Below are positions 54,814 through 63,934 of a DNA stretch of 64,000 bases, piece after piece (positions within the stretch are counted from its first letter, which is position 1; the number at the start of each line of letters is the position of its first letter). Position numbers and translations under genes: made by a program. Below the pieces are notes generated by a model. The model did not search any database, was not told the DNA's origin, and was given only the letters and a program-made list of their open reading frames with translations. The DNA is from Rhodospirillales bacterium. Lineage in GTDB: Bacteria; Pseudomonadota; Alphaproteobacteria; Rhodospirillales; JAPHRK01. The stretch spans positions 1 through 64,000 of the forward strand of contig JAPHRK010000031.1 in NCBI GenBank assembly GCA_026196105.1, written 5' to 3'.

Positions 54814-55473
54814 ATGAATAATAAAACAAGAATGACTTTTGTTGGTGCAGCAACAGGTTTGATGCTGGTAATTGGTAGCCCTATAGCCCTCGCAGGTGAT
54901 CATTCAATGGGTTTCTTTGTCACCAGCAGCAGCATGGGTGATGGTGCCAATCTTGGTGGTTTAGCGGGAGCAGACGCCCATTGTACTAAACTTGCAGAAG
55001 CAACAGGTTCCAAAGGGCGAGATTGGAAGGCTTATCTTTCTACCCATGTAGAAGGTGGTAAGCGAGGTATCTCTGCGCGAGACCGTATCGGAAAAGGTCC
55101 ATGGTACAATGCCAATGGTGAATTGATCGCCAGTGATCTTGATCAACTTCATATCATGCCCAATATTATCAAACGCACCGCCGTAGATGAAAACGGCAAA
55201 CAGGTTAAAGGCAGAGGCGACAAGCCCAATGAGCATGATATCCTGACAGGGTCAAAAGATGATGGCACCGCCTTCTTCCCATGGGAAAAGGGGGATCACA
55301 CCTGCAGCAATTGGACGAGCAATGACAAAGGCAGCGCCTCAGTTGGTCATCACGACCGACACGGTGGTGGCAACACATCTTGGAACAACGCCCACCACAC
55401 TCGTGGTTGTAGCCAAGATAACTTAAAATCAACCGGTGGGGTCGGTTTGTTTTATTGCTTCGCTGCTGATTAG
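54814..55473 (+). CDS. Secreted DUF1554/endostatin-like (lectin-like) protein
   Basis: This 219-residue protein has a signal peptide ending near PIALAGD. The mature part contains GANLGGLAGADAHCTKLAE and WKAYLSTHVEG, typical of DUF1554 and related C-type-lectin-fold secreted proteins, then a His/Gly/Asn-rich region (SVGHHDRHGGGNTSWNNAHHTRGC) of about 45 residues and GVGLFYCFAAD. Four Cys could form two disulfides. Possible roles include surface or matrix binding; the His-rich part suggests metal binding. ATG 54814 is chosen for its GGAAGG site. Confidence 0.7.
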   Translation: MNNKTRMTFVGAATGLMLVIGSPIALAGDHSMGFFVTSSSMGDGANLGGLAGADAHCTKLAEATGSKGRDWKAYLSTHVEGGKRGISARDRIGKGPWYNANGELIASDLDQLHIMPNIIKRTAVDENGKQVKGRGDKPNEHDILTGSKDDGTAFFPWEKGDHTCSNWTSNDKGSASVGHHDRHGGGNTSWNNAHHTRGCSQDNLKSTGGVGLFYCFAAD

Positions 55474-55490
55474 AAGAATTTATGACATAC

Positions 55491-55527
55491 ATGAGTGGGG
55501 TAATATATGTTATTTTGCCCCACTCAT
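55491..55527. terminator. Inverted repeat at the convergent gene ends
   Basis: ATGAGTGGGG (55491-55500) is a perfect inverted repeat of CCCCACTCAT (55518-55527). It spans the gap between two convergent genes and overlaps the last codons of the one on the minus strand. It lacks a U-tract on either side, so efficient intrinsic termination is uncertain. Confidence 0.5.
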
Positions 55528-56220
55528 AATCTTGTCATAGGTGCCATCTAGCTTCATTGCCTTAAGGGAAGCTTCCATCTTTTTCGTCAGCTCGGCATGT
55601 TGCGGCCCGGCATGAATATAAACATGGAGAAAATCAAGAGGGGGTTTGACAGCTTTTATTCCTTTATTTTTTAACTCTTCTGTTGCGAGCCATGAATTAA
55701 CAATAAAAGGAATATTGATAAAAACATCCGCACGCCCAGCAGCTACAAACTTGAGGCCTGCTTCTGCACTGGCAACAGGAATAAGATTTTTGTGGATTGG
55801 CTCAAGGTTTAACTCAATCACAGCCCAACCCCGTGGATAGGCAACTCTATAAGGTTTCAAGCTCTCCCAACCGTTAATTTTAATGTCATCTCTTGTAGCA
55901 TAAGCAAAGTACGGATGACTTGCGATGGGTTCAGAAATTTTAATAATACCATATATATCTTTCCCGAACCCATCGACACGCGACCAGTCACCATCAATTC
56001 TCCCACTTTTAAATAACTGTTTTGCCCGATGAGCAGGTAGTGCAATGATGGTAATTTCTTGACCACTGCGGGAACCTATTTCATCAGCAAGAGACTGGGT
56101 AATTTGAAAACCATGAGTCCCATCTTCTACGCCAACGAGGGCAAAGCTCAAAGGTTCTGCAAAGGCAGGGAAAGTTACACTCAAAAACAATATAAAAGCG
56201 GCGAGTATATTTCTTTTCAT
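55510..56220 (-). CDS. Periplasmic substrate-binding-like protein
   Basis: This 236-residue protein has a signal peptide MKRNILAAFILFLSVTFPAFA and a type II binding-protein fold (FALVGVEDGTHGFQITQSLA; RADVFINIPFIVNSW). It resembles the SBP_bac_3-type protein at 20770 in length and style, though sequence identity looks low. No transporter genes are adjacent, so the ligand and partner are unknown. Confidence 0.72.
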   Translation of the reverse strand: MKRNILAAFILFLSVTFPAFAEPLSFALVGVEDGTHGFQITQSLADEIGSRSGQEITIIALPAHRAKQLFKSGRIDGDWSRVDGFGKDIYGIIKISEPIASHPYFAYATRDDIKINGWESLKPYRVAYPRGWAVIELNLEPIHKNLIPVASAEAGLKFVAAGRADVFINIPFIVNSWLATEELKNKGIKAVKPPLDFLHVYIHAGPQHAELTKKMEASLKAMKLDGTYDKIMSGAK

Positions 56221-56278
56221 GAGGTTATCTCCAAAGAGATGTTACCTCAAAAAGCTATAAACACCTAACTCCAAGGGT

Positions 56279-56923
56279 TTAGGTCCAAGGTTGGGCAATC
56301 CCTTCAGTTTCAAAGGCGCCAATAACTGCAGGATTAACTTCCATTTGCCTGATAAAAGCATCAAGATTAGAGAAACTCCGAGGTTTGTTCTCAATTAGGC
56401 GACACCAGCGACAAAGCATGAAAAGGTAAAAATCAAGGAGGCTTAGCTTTTCCCCGAGCATATAAGGCCCACTGGTCCCCATGGCTTCGTCAACAATTGT
56501 CAACATTTCTCCAAGGCGTTCCGCTGCTGCAGCCTTCACATTGGCAGCGGCTTCTTCAGAGCCATCAGCCGTATAACGGTCTGGATAATAAAACATCAGA
56601 ACTTCAGTCTGAATTGTATTGGTAAAATACATCAACCACCGATAAAGCACGGCCCTCTTTTCGGTATTGAGAGCGGGAGCAAGCTCTGCTTCCGGGTGTT
56701 TGTCCGCAAGATAAAGACAAATAGCCGCCGTTTCAGGCAAGGTAAAGTCACCATCTACTAAAACCGGAATACGACCGGCTGGATTTAGCTTTAAATATTC
56801 TGGTGATTTGTGGGCATTGCTAGCACGGTCAACCAAAATCAGTTCATAATCCACACCGATAGCCTTAAGCATCATATGTGGAGTTAGGTTGGCATTTCCT
56901 GGCGAATAATGGAGTTTATACAT
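56279..56923 (-). CDS. Glutathione S-transferase family protein
   Basis: This 214-residue protein has a thioredoxin-like N-terminal domain (SPGNANLTPHMMLKAIGVDYEL; GRIPVLVDGDFTLPETAAICLYL, in pieces) and an all-helical C-terminal domain. The Ser-x-Ala-Asn motif and PE-T-A give a plausible glutathione site. ATG 56923 is chosen for the AAGGAAG site six bases upstream. It lies 73 bp downstream of soeC but in the same direction, so co-transcription is possible. Confidence 0.88.
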   Translation of the reverse strand: MYKLHYSPGNANLTPHMMLKAIGVDYELILVDRASNAHKSPEYLKLNPAGRIPVLVDGDFTLPETAAICLYLADKHPEAELAPALNTEKRAVLYRWLMYFTNTIQTEVLMFYYPDRYTADGSEEAAANVKAAAAERLGEMLTIVDEAMGTSGPYMLGEKLSLLDFYLFMLCRWCRLIENKPRSFSNLDAFIRQMEVNPAVIGAFETEGIAQPWT

Positions 56924-56996
56924 CAATGGCTTCCTTAGTAGCGAAGGAAGCCATCATGACCTGATAATTAGCGCCAATGCCAGCAAAACTTATCTC

Positions 56997-57935
56997 CTAG
57001 CTCCTATGATCTCCATAATAAAGGTTCACCACATGCTGAGCTTCTGCAAAGAAAAGCCAACGTTCCGTGACAATCCCGATGATAGTGAAGATGAGAGCGT
57101 GGATGGCAAAAGTTGCAGCCAGTCCGCTTGAGACAAAAACGGTAGCAACGGTCAAAATTATTGGGATAACAAACAGAGTAATCACCGAAATACGTCGCAG
57201 CTTATCGGCATGCTTACGAGCAACTTGGAAACCCATTTCTCGCTGTACAAAAGTGGCATTGGTATTTGGAGAAGACAAAGATGTAACCTCTCCAATTGTC
57301 CCCAAGCCCGTTGCTGAACCCGCTTTATAAGGCATGGGATCGACTTTCCAGAAACCGATTTTGCCAACCCAAGCCAGAACCAAAGAACCGACACAGAGCA
57401 TCGTAATATTCTGTGAATGAGCCCCTAATAGATTTTGCAAAGCGTTGAGCAGCACAGCGCCAGTTGCCAGCCCTAAAACCATATAGTTAAACGGTGTCCA
57501 CTTGTTTGCCCATGAAGGAATGGTACGTAGCGTCCCATAGATCATACTGGTGCAGAACACTGTAGCTGCAGCGCCAAGGGCTGAGAGAACCCCCATCACG
57601 GCCCAAACCCCAGAGGTATCTCCAAGGTATAGCCAACCGTAAGCAAAAAGTACCGTTGGCCCATAGGTAAAAATCGCCAAAACACCTTCCCGAGAAAGCC
57701 AAGAAGATTGCCATTGGGTCAAAGCACGCCATGCCCGCTCTGGATGACCAAGATGGAAGGTCGAAGAGAGCAGCCCAAAGGTAATCAAGCCTAATGACAA
57801 ACCAAACCCCATCCAACCTAATGCTGGGTCGGCAGGAACGGCTTCTATGGCACTAAAGAGCCCAAGAAGGAACAACAAACCATACCCGGCTCCGGAAGCG
57901 GTGGTGAAGAAGATGACGGAATAGGCAGGAGTCAT
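56997..57935 (-). CDS. soeC: Sulfite dehydrogenase membrane anchor SoeC (DmsC/NrfD type)
   Basis: This 312-residue integral membrane protein has about eight helices and belongs to the DmsC family (GLLSSTFHLGHPERAWRALTQWQSSWLSREGV, fragment). It would anchor SoeAB to the membrane and pass electrons to quinone. It overlaps soeB by one base. Its location after a Mo subunit without Tat signal favours SoeC over DmsC. Confidence 0.8.
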   Translation of the reverse strand: MTPAYSVIFFTTASGAGYGLLFLLGLFSAIEAVPADPALGWMGFGLSLGLITFGLLSSTFHLGHPERAWRALTQWQSSWLSREGVLAIFTYGPTVLFAYGWLYLGDTSGVWAVMGVLSALGAAATVFCTSMIYGTLRTIPSWANKWTPFNYMVLGLATGAVLLNALQNLLGAHSQNITMLCVGSLVLAWVGKIGFWKVDPMPYKAGSATGLGTIGEVTSLSSPNTNATFVQREMGFQVARKHADKLRRISVITLFVIPIILTVATVFVSSGLAATFAIHALIFTIIGIVTERWLFFAEAQHVVNLYYGDHRS

Positions 57936-58657
57936 TAGCTTAACACCTTATCAAGCCAACCCAGGAAACCTTTTTCAGGTGCATCTAGGAGTTGGTTTGG
58001 TTTTTCATCAAGTTGACGAGGGCGTGGAGGAAGGTATTTATTGACCGGTTTGGTATCCATTTCCGGCATCAAATCATAACCGCCGCGCTCCGCTGACATT
58101 TTCGAAACGTCAGAGTTTGGATCAGCAAAATCACCAAAATGCCGCGCCCCAGCCGGACAGGTAATCACACAAGCCGGAAGCCGTTCCCACTCTTCCAGGT
58201 TTTCATTGTAAACCCGGTCAACGCACAGGGTGCATTTCTTCATTACCCCTTCATCTTCGTCAAATTCTCGCGCCCCATAAGGACAAGACCAAGAACACAG
58301 TTTGCAGCCAATACATTTGTCATGATCGACAAGGACAATACCATCCTCACCTCGTTTATAGGAAGCTCCAGTAGGGCATACAGTCACACAAGGGGCATCT
58401 TCACAATGGAGGCAAGAGCGTGGGAAATAAACCGCGCGGCCCGATTTGCCATCATCGACTTCATAGCCGTGAACTCGGTTAAACCAGACTCCAAACACAT
58501 CATTACCGTATGGCTCATGATCGGTCAGAGGGGCCGAATGCCCGCCAGTATTCCATTGTTTGCAGTTCACCGCACAAGCATGACAACCAACGCAAATGTC
58601 CAGGTCGATCACCAGACCCAGCTTTTTGGGCGGCAGAGAAGAAGGAAGCATGGTCAT
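57935..58657 (-). CDS. soeB: Sulfite dehydrogenase iron-sulfur subunit SoeB
   Basis: This 240-residue protein contains four ferredoxin-like [4Fe-4S] sites: DICVGCHACAVNCKQWN, HCEDAPCVTVCPTGA, KCIGCKLCSWSCPYGA and KKCTLCVDR with a later CVITCPAGA. It passes electrons from SoeA to the membrane anchor. Its start overlaps soeA by four bases. DmsB-like proteins share this layout, so identity depends on the operon. Confidence 0.85.
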   Translation of the reverse strand: MTMLPSSLPPKKLGLVIDLDICVGCHACAVNCKQWNTGGHSAPLTDHEPYGNDVFGVWFNRVHGYEVDDGKSGRAVYFPRSCLHCEDAPCVTVCPTGASYKRGEDGIVLVDHDKCIGCKLCSWSCPYGAREFDEDEGVMKKCTLCVDRVYNENLEEWERLPACVITCPAGARHFGDFADPNSDVSKMSAERGGYDLMPEMDTKPVNKYLPPRPRQLDEKPNQLLDAPEKGFLGWLDKVLS

Positions 58658-61515
58658 GACGACATTCCCTTCTTCTTGAAATTCGCTCCGTAACGAAGGA
58701 TGTCTGGTCGTTTTTGCATACCTTCAGGTAATTTGACTGTCTCAAATACAGGTTCTGAGCGCTGGTTAGGTTTGGCATTAACCTTCTCAACCCGCACCCG
58801 TACATCAAACCAAGCACCCTGCCCGGTCACTGGATCAGAACAAGATTGAGCATAGCCGTGTTCATCCGCCGGAAGCCGTTCATCAATTAGATGATTGAGT
58901 AAAAACCCTTCTTGAGCTTCTTTAGCGTCCGGTTCTAAGTTCCAAGCCCCAGAGCGCTTGCCAATGGCATTCCAGGTCCAGACCGTATCCTCGTTAACCC
59001 CATCCATCAGTTCAACTTGAACCGTGATCTCACCGTTACGGCTGGAAACTTTGACCCAATCACCATTCTCAATCCCCATTTTCTCCGCTTTTTTGCGAGA
59101 CATATGGAGATTGTTACTGCCGTGAATTTGTCTCAGCCATGCGTTTTGAGTTCCCCAAGAATGGTACATGGCTGCCGGGCGTTGCGTCAGGGCATGCATT
59201 GGGAATTCTTCGACCCCTTTTTGCTCATTCTCAAAAGGTGTGTACCAAATTGGCAAAGGATCAAAATAAGTTTCAACCCGCTTACGATGACTTTCTGGCG
59301 GTTGAACTTCGCCTTTGCCTTGGGCTGCTAAACGGAATTTTTGCATTGGCTCACTGTAGATTTGCCCAATGATTGGTTTGGCCGAACCAATGAAACGCAT
59401 ATCGGCAGCATATTCGAGATAATCTTTATTGATGGTCTTAAAATAACGCTGCTCAGGAGCTAGCTCCATGCGCCAGAAGCATTGGTTGGCAATGTATTTT
59501 TCTAACTGGCGCTTGTTCGGTGCCCCAACGCCTAATTCATCCCCATCTTCACCCCGCCACCCGGCAAGCAAACCAACGCCGGGAGCTCGTTCATGGTTAA
59601 TAATGTAATCAGAGTAACCACCAGGGTATTTGGCTTCCCCCCCTTCATTGGTCAAACCAGGAAGGCCAAGCCTTGCCCCAAGTTCAATGATCACATCCTG
59701 GAAAGGCCGCACATCTCGATTGGGTTTAACAACAGGTTGGCGAATGGAATCAGAAGGGCCGTCCGCATCACATATGGGGCGGTCCAGCAGGGAAATACAG
59801 TCCCAGCGCTCCAGATAAGTGGTGTCTGGTAAAATCAAATCAGCAAAAGCGACAGTCTCTGAATAATACGCGTCAGAATAGATGATTTTAGGGATTTTAT
59901 ATTCCCCGGTTTCTTCATCTTTGTCCGTCAGCATTTTGATGGTCTCGGCGGTATTCATCGTCGAGTTCCAGGCCATATTAGCCATGTAGAGGAACAAAAC
60001 ATCTACGGGGTATGGATCACCACGCCAAGCATTGGAAATCACCATATGCATCAAGCCATGAGCCGACATAGGGGCATCCCACGAGAAGGCTTTATCAATA
60101 CGTTGTGGCTTACCGTCGTCATCAACCAACAGGTCTTCCGGTGCAGTCACATAACCCAGATGACCGCCAGCTAAAGGCGTGTTTGGTTTAATATCTTTGA
60201 GCATCCCTGTCGGCTTAGGCATGGAGTCCAAACCTTTAGGATAAGGCGGCTTAAAGCGCATCCCACCAGGGGCATCAATACTCCCAAGCAGAATTTGTAG
60301 AACATGAATAGCCCGACAAGTGTGGAAGCCATTCGAGTGAGCCGAAATGCCACGCATAGCATGCATAGCCACAGGCCGACCCACCATTTTGTCATGTTTA
60401 CGCCCGCACCAATCGGTCCAAGGAATATACAGGGTTAGCTCTTCCTCGAAAGCCGCATGCGCCATCTCTGCAGCAATGCGTTTGATGGTAGCCCCGTCTA
60501 TGCCTGTTTCTTCAGCCACGGCATCAGGACTATATTTTTCCTCCAAGTAACGCTCTGCAAGAATATGGAAAACAGGTTTGGCTATTCGCCCATCAGCCAG
60601 GGTAAATTCACCCTTTAAGGCTGGCGAACTATCTTTGCCATTTGACGGTACAGGCTTGCCGAGATTTACATCCCAGCACAGTTCATTACCTTCCTCATCA
60701 CGGACAAACAACCCATCTTCATCACCATCTTGGATGACTAGGTTCACTGCATTTGAATAACGCTTGAGATATTCAACATCGACCTTACCCGCACGTAAAA
60801 GTTCATGGATAAGTGCGAGAACAAAGAGGCCATCCGTTCCTGGTTTAATCCCGAGCCATTCATCAGCAAGAGCTGCATACCCTGTACGGACAGGGTTGAT
60901 TGAAATGTATTTTCCGCCCTGCCCTTTAAGCTCACCTAGGCCCCGCTTAATTGGATTGCTATCATGATCTTCAGCTACCCCGAACATGAGGAAATATTTG
61001 GTATGCTCCCAATCGGGCTCAGAGAATTCCCAGAAGGCACTGCCGATGGTATAGATACCAGCCGCTGCCATGTTGACGGAACAAAAACCACCGTGGGCTG
61101 CATAATTAGGCGTACCGAATTCCTTCGCCCACCAACCCGTTAAAGATTGGCTTTGGTCACGACCAGTAAAGAAAGCAAGTTTTTCCGGGGCCGTAGAGCG
61201 CACATCACCAAGCCATTTGGTAGCGATCTCCATCGCCTCTTCCCACTCGATCTCCTCAAATTCACCTGCACCACGTTCACCAACTCGCTTTAATGGTTTG
61301 GTTAATCGAGCCGGAGAATTGTGCTGCATAATCCCGGCAGAACCCTTAGCGCAAAGAACACCTTTATTGATCGGATGGTTGGGGTTTCCCTGAATATAGC
61401 GAACCTCACCATTGGTCAGATGCACCTTAATGCCGCACCGACAGGCGCACATATAGCAGGTGGTATATTTTATCTGATCTGAAACGTGAGGCGATAACTC
61501 AATATCGCGACTCAA
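58654..61515 (-). CDS. soeA: Sulfite dehydrogenase molybdopterin subunit SoeA
   Basis: This 953-residue molybdopterin oxidoreductase has a [4Fe-4S] motif C20-x2-C23-x3-C27 and C55 (NKGVLCAKG). Family blocks such as GRDQSQSLTGWW, AAHGGFCSVNM and FGVAEDHDSNP match cytoplasmic SoeA-type sulfite:quinone oxidoreductases. No twin-arginine signal is present, so it should face the cytoplasm. It likely oxidises sulfite to sulfate. It heads the soeA-soeB-soeC operon. DMSO or polysulfide reductase activity is the main alternative. Confidence 0.8.
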   Translation of the reverse strand: MSRDIELSPHVSDQIKYTTCYMCACRCGIKVHLTNGEVRYIQGNPNHPINKGVLCAKGSAGIMQHNSPARLTKPLKRVGERGAGEFEEIEWEEAMEIATKWLGDVRSTAPEKLAFFTGRDQSQSLTGWWAKEFGTPNYAAHGGFCSVNMAAAGIYTIGSAFWEFSEPDWEHTKYFLMFGVAEDHDSNPIKRGLGELKGQGGKYISINPVRTGYAALADEWLGIKPGTDGLFVLALIHELLRAGKVDVEYLKRYSNAVNLVIQDGDEDGLFVRDEEGNELCWDVNLGKPVPSNGKDSSPALKGEFTLADGRIAKPVFHILAERYLEEKYSPDAVAEETGIDGATIKRIAAEMAHAAFEEELTLYIPWTDWCGRKHDKMVGRPVAMHAMRGISAHSNGFHTCRAIHVLQILLGSIDAPGGMRFKPPYPKGLDSMPKPTGMLKDIKPNTPLAGGHLGYVTAPEDLLVDDDGKPQRIDKAFSWDAPMSAHGLMHMVISNAWRGDPYPVDVLFLYMANMAWNSTMNTAETIKMLTDKDEETGEYKIPKIIYSDAYYSETVAFADLILPDTTYLERWDCISLLDRPICDADGPSDSIRQPVVKPNRDVRPFQDVIIELGARLGLPGLTNEGGEAKYPGGYSDYIINHERAPGVGLLAGWRGEDGDELGVGAPNKRQLEKYIANQCFWRMELAPEQRYFKTINKDYLEYAADMRFIGSAKPIIGQIYSEPMQKFRLAAQGKGEVQPPESHRKRVETYFDPLPIWYTPFENEQKGVEEFPMHALTQRPAAMYHSWGTQNAWLRQIHGSNNLHMSRKKAEKMGIENGDWVKVSSRNGEITVQVELMDGVNEDTVWTWNAIGKRSGAWNLEPDAKEAQEGFLLNHLIDERLPADEHGYAQSCSDPVTGQGAWFDVRVRVEKVNAKPNQRSEPVFETVKLPEGMQKRPDILRYGANFKKKGMSS

Positions 61516-61672
61516 ACCTGCCCCACCACAAATGATGAACCCATGACAACACCTAATCCCTGTTATTTAAATTTGTTTTTTCTAATTTATATTTTTCGAA
61601 TATACCAGAAACAACAGATATTACCTAGAACTATTCGATCTTTCTGAACCAAGGCAAAAAAAGAAAGATTTC

Positions 61673-62584
61673 TTATACCTGAGAATCTCGATCAACTTCC
61701 TCTTGAACCCAATCAAAAAATGCCTTGACCTTGGGCTGTTCCATTGATGGTTCTGGTGTCACGACGAAATGAGAGAATTCAGAAGGACGGCTTTCTGCAA
61801 AGGGGCGGACGAGACGCCCTGCGGCAAGATGCTCTTTGGTCATCGAGGAACGTCCAATCCCTACTCCGTAGCCCGTCAACAACAAATCTATGAGGGCGTT
61901 TGAATCTGAAACGCCTAGTCCTTTGTTAGGTTCAATGCCTTTGACCCCTTCCTGGGCCAGCCAAAAACCCCATGTTGTAGAAGGTTCCATCGTCAAAGCA
62001 GCGCAATCATGAACGAGCTCAAAATTTTTAAGATCACTGAATTTTGTTAAAGGATGAGGGCCATTTAGGAGCATGGGACTACAAACCGGGTAAACCTCCT
62101 CAGTCATAATCAGCTTTGAGTAAAGCCCAGGATAAATGCCAAGGCCATAACGGATACCAATATCAAAGGGATCTTTTCGGAAATCCACTGAAGTTTCGTC
62201 GTAAAAAATATCAACAGAGAGATCAGGGTAGCGCTCAAGAAAACGCGGAATTCTAGGAATTAGCCAAACCTTCCCAAAGGACGCAAGAGCGCTAATGCTC
62301 AAACGCCCTTCAACGCCCTTCTCTTTTAAACGACTCCCTGCTTTAACAAGGGTTTCAAAGCCGGCCGTTAAACCAGGTAAATATCCCCTGCCTGCTTCGG
62401 TCAATTTTAATCCACGAGGCATCCTCTCAAAGAGTTCAACCCCAAGAAACAGTTCAAGGTTTTTAACCTGATGACTAATTGCTGCTGGGGTAACATTGAG
62501 TTCCTGGGCAGCACTTTTAAAACTGTTATGACGGGCAGCCGCTTCGAAGGAACGAAGGCCATTCAAAGGAGGCAATTTATTCAT
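61673..62584 (-). CDS. LysR-family regulator, GcvA-like
   Basis: This 303-residue protein has an N-terminal winged HTH (LRSFEAAARHNSFKSAAQELNVTPAAISHQVKNLE, fragment) typical of GcvA-type regulators, and a periplasmic-binding-fold effector domain. It is upstream of soeA in the same direction (157 bp) and divergent from the DUF1127 gene. A target in the soe operon or the DUF1127 gene is possible. The inducer is unknown. Confidence 0.88.
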   Translation of the reverse strand: MNKLPPLNGLRSFEAAARHNSFKSAAQELNVTPAAISHQVKNLELFLGVELFERMPRGLKLTEAGRGYLPGLTAGFETLVKAGSRLKEKGVEGRLSISALASFGKVWLIPRIPRFLERYPDLSVDIFYDETSVDFRKDPFDIGIRYGLGIYPGLYSKLIMTEEVYPVCSPMLLNGPHPLTKFSDLKNFELVHDCAALTMEPSTTWGFWLAQEGVKGIEPNKGLGVSDSNALIDLLLTGYGVGIGRSSMTKEHLAAGRLVRPFAESRPSEFSHFVVTPEPSMEQPKVKAFFDWVQEEVDRDSQV

Positions 62585-62621
62585 AGCACATCTCCATGGC
62601 TTAGTTTTTGTATCTCTTTAT

Positions 62622-62636
62622 ACGAAATATTCTCGT
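62622..62636. promoter_or_regulatory. Dyad in the LysR/DUF1127 intergenic region
   Basis: ACGA-N7-TCGT (62622-62636) lies in the 117-bp divergent intergenic region, 38 bp upstream of the LysR gene. LysR proteins often bind such T-N11-A-type dyads and autoregulate. Tentative. Confidence 0.35.
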
Positions 62637-62701
62637 TTGTGCAATAATATTACTTTTGCATAATAGAGATAGTAAACAACTTGAGAAAGATGGAGAGGGT
62701 C

Positions 62702-62941
62702 ATGAACACATGCGTACACACCAGCGATAAACATGTAAATTACACTGTTGAATCAAGAGATGGATTTTGGACAAAAGTTGCCAATACATTTGTGATGGTT
62801 TCAGACCTTTTAGCGACATGGCATCAGCGCACAGGACAGCGAAAAGCCCTTCTGTCTTTAGATGACCGCATACTTAGCGATATTGGTATTAGTCGTGCAC
62901 AAGTTGAACAGGAAGCAAACAAACCTTTCTGGAAGGAATAA
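62702..62941 (+). CDS. DUF1127 small protein
   Basis: This 79-residue protein ends with the DUF1127 block RKALLSLDDRILSDIGISR and EANKPFWKE. DUF1127 proteins in Alphaproteobacteria are often involved in stress and RNA turnover. ATG 62702 is chosen for GGAG six bases upstream; the frame is open to 62681. It is divergent from the LysR gene. Confidence 0.85.
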   Translation: MNTCVHTSDKHVNYTVESRDGFWTKVANTFVMVSDLLATWHQRTGQRKALLSLDDRILSDIGISRAQVEQEANKPFWKE

Positions 62942-62962
62942 AACAATTTCGCCCTTAACCTG

Positions 62963-63934
62963 TCAGTTAACTGCATGCTTTGCCATTAATCGACGGAATT
63001 GATGATAATTCAAATTTAAAAGTTGCGCCGCATCTGTTTGATTGTGGCGCGCTTCTGCCAAAGCTTTTTGAATCAGGGTTTTCTCAACGCCATTTACAGT
63101 TTGCTTAAAGTCTTTAGGAAACTCACCAACTTCTAAAACTTCGTCACTCTCATCCTGCCGCCAGGGACTGGCAAAAGGGTCAAAAACAATATGGTTCAAC
63201 GGTTCTTCAGAAACCCCATGACGGTGAACGCTGCGCTCAACCACGTTTTTTAACTCACGAACATTTCCGGGCCAATCGTGGGATAGCAACGCCTGCTCAG
63301 CATCTTTTGAAAAACCTGAAAATAGAGGCCAGCCTAACTCTCGTACCATGTCCAAGGCAAAAGAATGAGCGAGCAAAGGAATATCAGTGAGACGGGCTCG
63401 TAAAGGGGGCACATTGACCACGTCAAAGGCCAAGCGGTCTAACAGGTCTTCCCGGAACTTCCCTTCACGGGCTAGAGCTGGCAGGTCGACATTTGTTACC
63501 CCGACTACTCGAACGTCCACATGAATGGTTTCCGATCCACCAACCCGTTCAAACTCTCCATATTCAAGAACACGTAGAATTTTTTCCTGGGTAGCCGGTG
63601 CAGCAGTCGCAATCTCATCAAGGATAAGGGTCCCTCCATCGGCTCTCTCAAACCGACCTAAGTGCCGACGTTCTGCCCCGGTGAAGGCACCCACCTCATG
63701 ACCAAACAATTCTGTATCTAACAAGGATGCGGTGAGAGCAGCGCAATTCACCTTAAGCAAAGGACCTTCCCAACGGTTGGAAAGATAATGGAACCTCTCC
63801 GCCACTAACTCCTTACCACAGCCTCGTTCCCCAATCACTAAACAAGGCTTCCTTAAGCTTGCCAGGCCAGAGACCTGTTCAAGGGCACTCAGAAAGACGG
63901 GGTCTTCTCCAACAATTGCTTGCTTAATATCCAT
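62963..63934 (-). CDS. pspF: Phage shock operon sigma-54 activator PspF
   Basis: This 323-residue AAA+ activator lacks a receiver domain, as PspF does. Walker A GERGCGKE, the sigma-54 contact GAFTGA, Walker B GGTLILDE and the C-terminal Fis-type HTH (NQTDAAQLLNLNYHQFRRLMAKH) are present, with extended similarity to E. coli PspF (ALEQVSGLASLRKPCLVIGERG, RWEGPLLKVNCAAL). PspA would hold it inactive. psp genes are expected beyond the right edge, divergently transcribed. Confidence 0.93.
   Translation of the reverse strand: MDIKQAIVGEDPVFLSALEQVSGLASLRKPCLVIGERGCGKELVAERFHYLSNRWEGPLLKVNCAALTASLLDTELFGHEVGAFTGAERRHLGRFERADGGTLILDEIATAAPATQEKILRVLEYGEFERVGGSETIHVDVRVVGVTNVDLPALAREGKFREDLLDRLAFDVVNVPPLRARLTDIPLLAHSFALDMVRELGWPLFSGFSKDAEQALLSHDWPGNVRELKNVVERSVHRHGVSEEPLNHIVFDPFASPWRQDESDEVLEVGEFPKDFKQTVNGVEKTLIQKALAEARHNQTDAAQLLNLNYHQFRRLMAKHAVN

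Noticed and set aside
58139..58693. 184-codon plus-strand frame opposite soeB
   Set aside because: Antisense to a four-cluster iron-sulfur gene; no family features and no ribosome site.
56997..61515. DmsABC dimethyl sulfoxide reductase
   Set aside because: The Mo subunit has no twin-arginine signal and matches SoeA-type blocks better, so sulfite oxidation is favoured, though not proven.
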